Below, piece by piece: positions 14,207 through 15,934 of a DNA stretch of 15,934 bases. Below the pieces are notes generated by a model that saw only the letters and a list, made by a program, of their open reading frames with translations, was not told the origin of the DNA and searched no databases. Location of the stretch: assembly GCA_023461135.1 (NCBI GenBank), contig JAEWNX010000452.1, forward strand, positions 1-15,934, read 5' to 3'. This DNA comes from Pseudomonadota bacterium. Its GTDB lineage: Bacteria; Pseudomonadota; Alphaproteobacteria; Caulobacterales; Aquidulcibacteraceae. Each line of letters starts with the position of its first letter. Positions within the stretch are counted from its first letter, which is position 1. A program made the translations under genes and the position numbers.

Positions 14207-15934
14207 TGGCCGCCGAGAAATCCCTCCTGCGCCTCGTGACCTGCGGCTCCGTCGATGACGGCAAGTCGACGCTCATCGGCCGCCTCCTCTACGATCTCGG
14301 CACGGTCCCGGAAGACCAGCTCGCGGCGCTCGAAGCGGATTCCAAATCGGCCGGCACGCGCGGCGGCGAACTGGACTTCGCCCTCCTCGTCGACGGCTTG
14401 ATGGCCGAGCGCGAGCAAGGCATCACCATCGACGTCGCCTACCGCTACTTCGCCACCGAGAAGCGCAAATTCATCGTCGCCGATAGCCCCGGCCACACGC
14501 AGTACACGCGCAACATGGTGACGGCCGCCTCCAACGCCGACGCCGCCGTGCTGCTCATCGACGCGCGCAAAGGCGTGCTCACGCAAACGCGCCGCCACGC
14601 TTTCATCTGCACGCTGATGGGCGTAAAGCAGATCATCCTCGCCGTCACCAAGATGGATCTGGTCGGCTACACGGAGGACGTGTTCGCCGGCATCGTCGCC
14701 GACTTCTCCGCACTTGCTGAAACGCTTGAGATTAAGCGCTTCGACGCGCTGCCGGTATCCGGTGTCAGCGGCGACAACATCGCCGGACGCGGCGCCGCCA
14801 CGTCCTGGTACAAGGGCCCGACGCTGATCGAGTTGTTGGAATCCGCCGAAGCCGGCGAAACACGCCTGAACCAGCCGTTCCGCATGGCGGTGCAAAACGT
14901 CGTCCGTCCCAATCAGGATTTTCGCGGCTTTGCCGGCCGCATCTCATCCGGCGCCGCGGCGCCCGGCGACGCCGTGCGCGTCGTCCCCTCGGGCCGCAAC
15001 GCCAAGATCGCGCGCATTGTCACCGCCGATGGTGATCTGAGCCAGGCCCGCGCGGGCCAATCCGTCACCGTGACGCTCGATCAGGAGATCGATGTCTCAC
15101 GGGGCGATGTCATCGCCGCCGCCGACAATCCGTGCGAGATCGCCGACCAGTTTCAGGCGAGCCTCGTCTGGATGAGCGACGCGCCGCTTTTTCCCGGCCG
15201 GCGCTACACGCTAAAGCTCGGCGCCGCCTCGGCCAACGCCACCGTCACCGAACTCAAGCACAGCTTCGACATCGACACGCTGCAGCCGCGCCCCGCCAAG
15301 CAACTTGCCGCCAATGAGATCGGCGTCGGCAATGTCAGCCTTGATCGCCCTCTGGCCTTCGATCCGTTCATGCAGAACCGCGACACAGGCGGCTTCATCC
15401 TGATCGATCAGGAGACGAATGAAACCGTCGGCGCCGGCCTCATCCATTTCGCGCTGCGGCGCGGACAGAACGTGCATTGGCAAGCGCTGGAGATCGATCG
15501 CAACGCGCACGCCGCCATCAAACGCCAGCGTCCCGCGATCCTCTGGTTCACGGGCCTTTCCGGCGCCGGAAAATCCACCATCGCCAATATCGTGGAGAAG
15601 AAGCTCTACGCGCTCGGCCGCCACACGGTGCTGCTCGACGGCGACAACATCCGACACGGCCTCAACCGCGATTTGGGCTTCACACAGGCTGACCGTGTCG
15701 AAAACATCCGCCGCATTGCCGAAGTATCGAAGCTAATGGCGGACGCCGGCCTCATCGTGCTCACCGCTTTCATCTCGCCTTTCCGCCACGAGCGCGACAT
15801 GGCGCGCAGCCTGGCGCAACCCGGCGAGTTCTTCGAGATCTTCGTCGACGTGCCGATCGCGCTCGCGGAAAAACGCGACGCCAAGGGGCTCTACAAGAAA
15901 GCGCGCGCGGGCCAGCTCAAAAACTTCACCGGCG
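14206..15934 (+). CDS. cysNC: Bifunctional sulfate adenylyltransferase subunit 1 / adenylylsulfate kinase (CysN-CysC fusion), cut by window end
   Basis: CysN's GTP hydrolysis drives APS formation by CysD; the fused CysC domain phosphorylates APS to PAPS. The 576 visible residues are open to the last base. The GTPase part has G1 CGSVDDGKST (13-22), the switch segment EREQGITIDVAYRYF, G3 DSPGH (93-97) and G4 TKMD, then EF-Tu-like beta-barrel domains with RPNQDFRGFAGR and ELKHSFDIDTLQP, up to about residue 435. The APS kinase part starts near residue 443: P-loop GLSGAGKST (450-458), LLDGDNIRHGLNRDLGF, RRIAEVSKL, the FISPFRHERD segment and RDAKGLYKKARAGQLKNFTG at the edge. Fused CysNC/NodQ proteins are about 630-640 residues, so some 60 C-terminal residues are missing. 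The start ATG overlaps the cysD stop by one base. All visible catalytic motifs are intact. Confidence 0.97.
   Translation, partial: MAAEKSLLRLVTCGSVDDGKSTLIGRLLYDLGTVPEDQLAALEADSKSAGTRGGELDFALLVDGLMAEREQGITIDVAYRYFATEKRKFIVADSPGHTQYTRNMVTAASNADAAVLLIDARKGVLTQTRRHAFICTLMGVKQIILAVTKMDLVGYTEDVFAGIVADFSALAETLEIKRFDALPVSGVSGDNIAGRGAATSWYKGPTLIELLESAEAGETRLNQPFRMAVQNVVRPNQDFRGFAGRISSGAAAPGDAVRVVPSGRNAKIARIVTADGDLSQARAGQSVTVTLDQEIDVSRGDVIAAADNPCEIADQFQASLVWMSDAPLFPGRRYTLKLGAASANATVTELKHSFDIDTLQPRPAKQLAANEIGVGNVSLDRPLAFDPFMQNRDTGGFILIDQETNETVGAGLIHFALRRGQNVHWQALEIDRNAHAAIKRQRPAILWFTGLSGAGKSTIANIVEKKLYALGRHTVLLDGDNIRHGLNRDLGFTQADRVENIRRIAEVSKLMADAGLIVLTAFISPFRHERDMARSLAQPGEFFEIFVDVPIALAEKRDAKGLYKKARAGQLKNFTG

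Noticed and set aside
1..15934. CRISPR arrays, insertion sequences, prophage genes, tRNA/rRNA, toxin-antitoxin pairs and defence genes
   Set aside because: I looked on both strands for regularly spaced repeats, transposase or integrase motifs, terminal inverted repeats and tRNA-like folds, and saw none. Nearly every stretch is taken up by genes of recognisable families.

Overview
The window looks like ordinary chromosome from a GC-rich (roughly two-thirds G+C by eye) alphaproteobacterium, possibly of the Caulobacterales/Hyphomonadales type. The signs are GC-biased third positions on both strands, frequent GTG/TTG starts, many 1-20 nt gene overlaps, a DUF3108 protein and a fused CysN-CysC. The taxonomic guess is inference; no rRNA, tRNA or other marker gene is present.

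Layout: positions 1-401 hold the N-terminal third of accA (minus strand, cut by the window edge). Divergent from it, at 548-1597, is an HpcH/HpaI-family CoA-ester lyase, probably L-malyl-CoA/beta-methylmalyl-CoA lyase. Next come three plus-strand genes for exported proteins: a small CARDB-like secreted protein (1693-2202), a secreted M19 zinc dipeptidase (2279-3502) and a patatin-like lipoprotein (3550-4887).

From about 5.1 kb onward most genes concern surface glycans. A tightly overlapping minus-strand operon, read 8199 to 5118, encodes an extended SDR sugar epimerase/dehydratase and two GT4 glycosyltransferases. Divergent from it is an AGE-family sugar epimerase/isomerase (8330-9490), whose 3' end overlaps a convergent DUF3108 periplasmic protein (9472-10230, minus). 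A one-TM protein of unknown function (10340-10918, minus) is divergent from an O-antigen ligase/polymerase-like membrane protein (11101-12219). That gene is followed by a UDP-glucuronate 4-epimerase (12301-13311), whose stop codon overlaps the start of cysD (13301-14206). cysD in turn overlaps cysNC (14206 to beyond the window end), a CysN GTPase fused to an APS kinase.

How the genes may work together: the GTs, SDR, AGE enzyme and ligase could build and attach a surface polysaccharide. UDP-GlcA 4-epimerase would supply UDP-galacturonate. CysD/CysNC makes APS and PAPS, which feeds cysteine synthesis but is also the donor for sulfated glycans, as with rhizobial NodP/NodQ. The epimerase-cysD-cysNC overlap makes a sulfated-glycan role worth testing, but no sulfotransferase is visible here.

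I found no CRISPR array, insertion sequence, phage gene, tRNA or rRNA, and nothing I can defend as a wholly new system. The least explained items are the one-TM protein at 10340-10918, the inverted repeats between it and the DUF3108 gene, and the non-coding gap 4888-5117.
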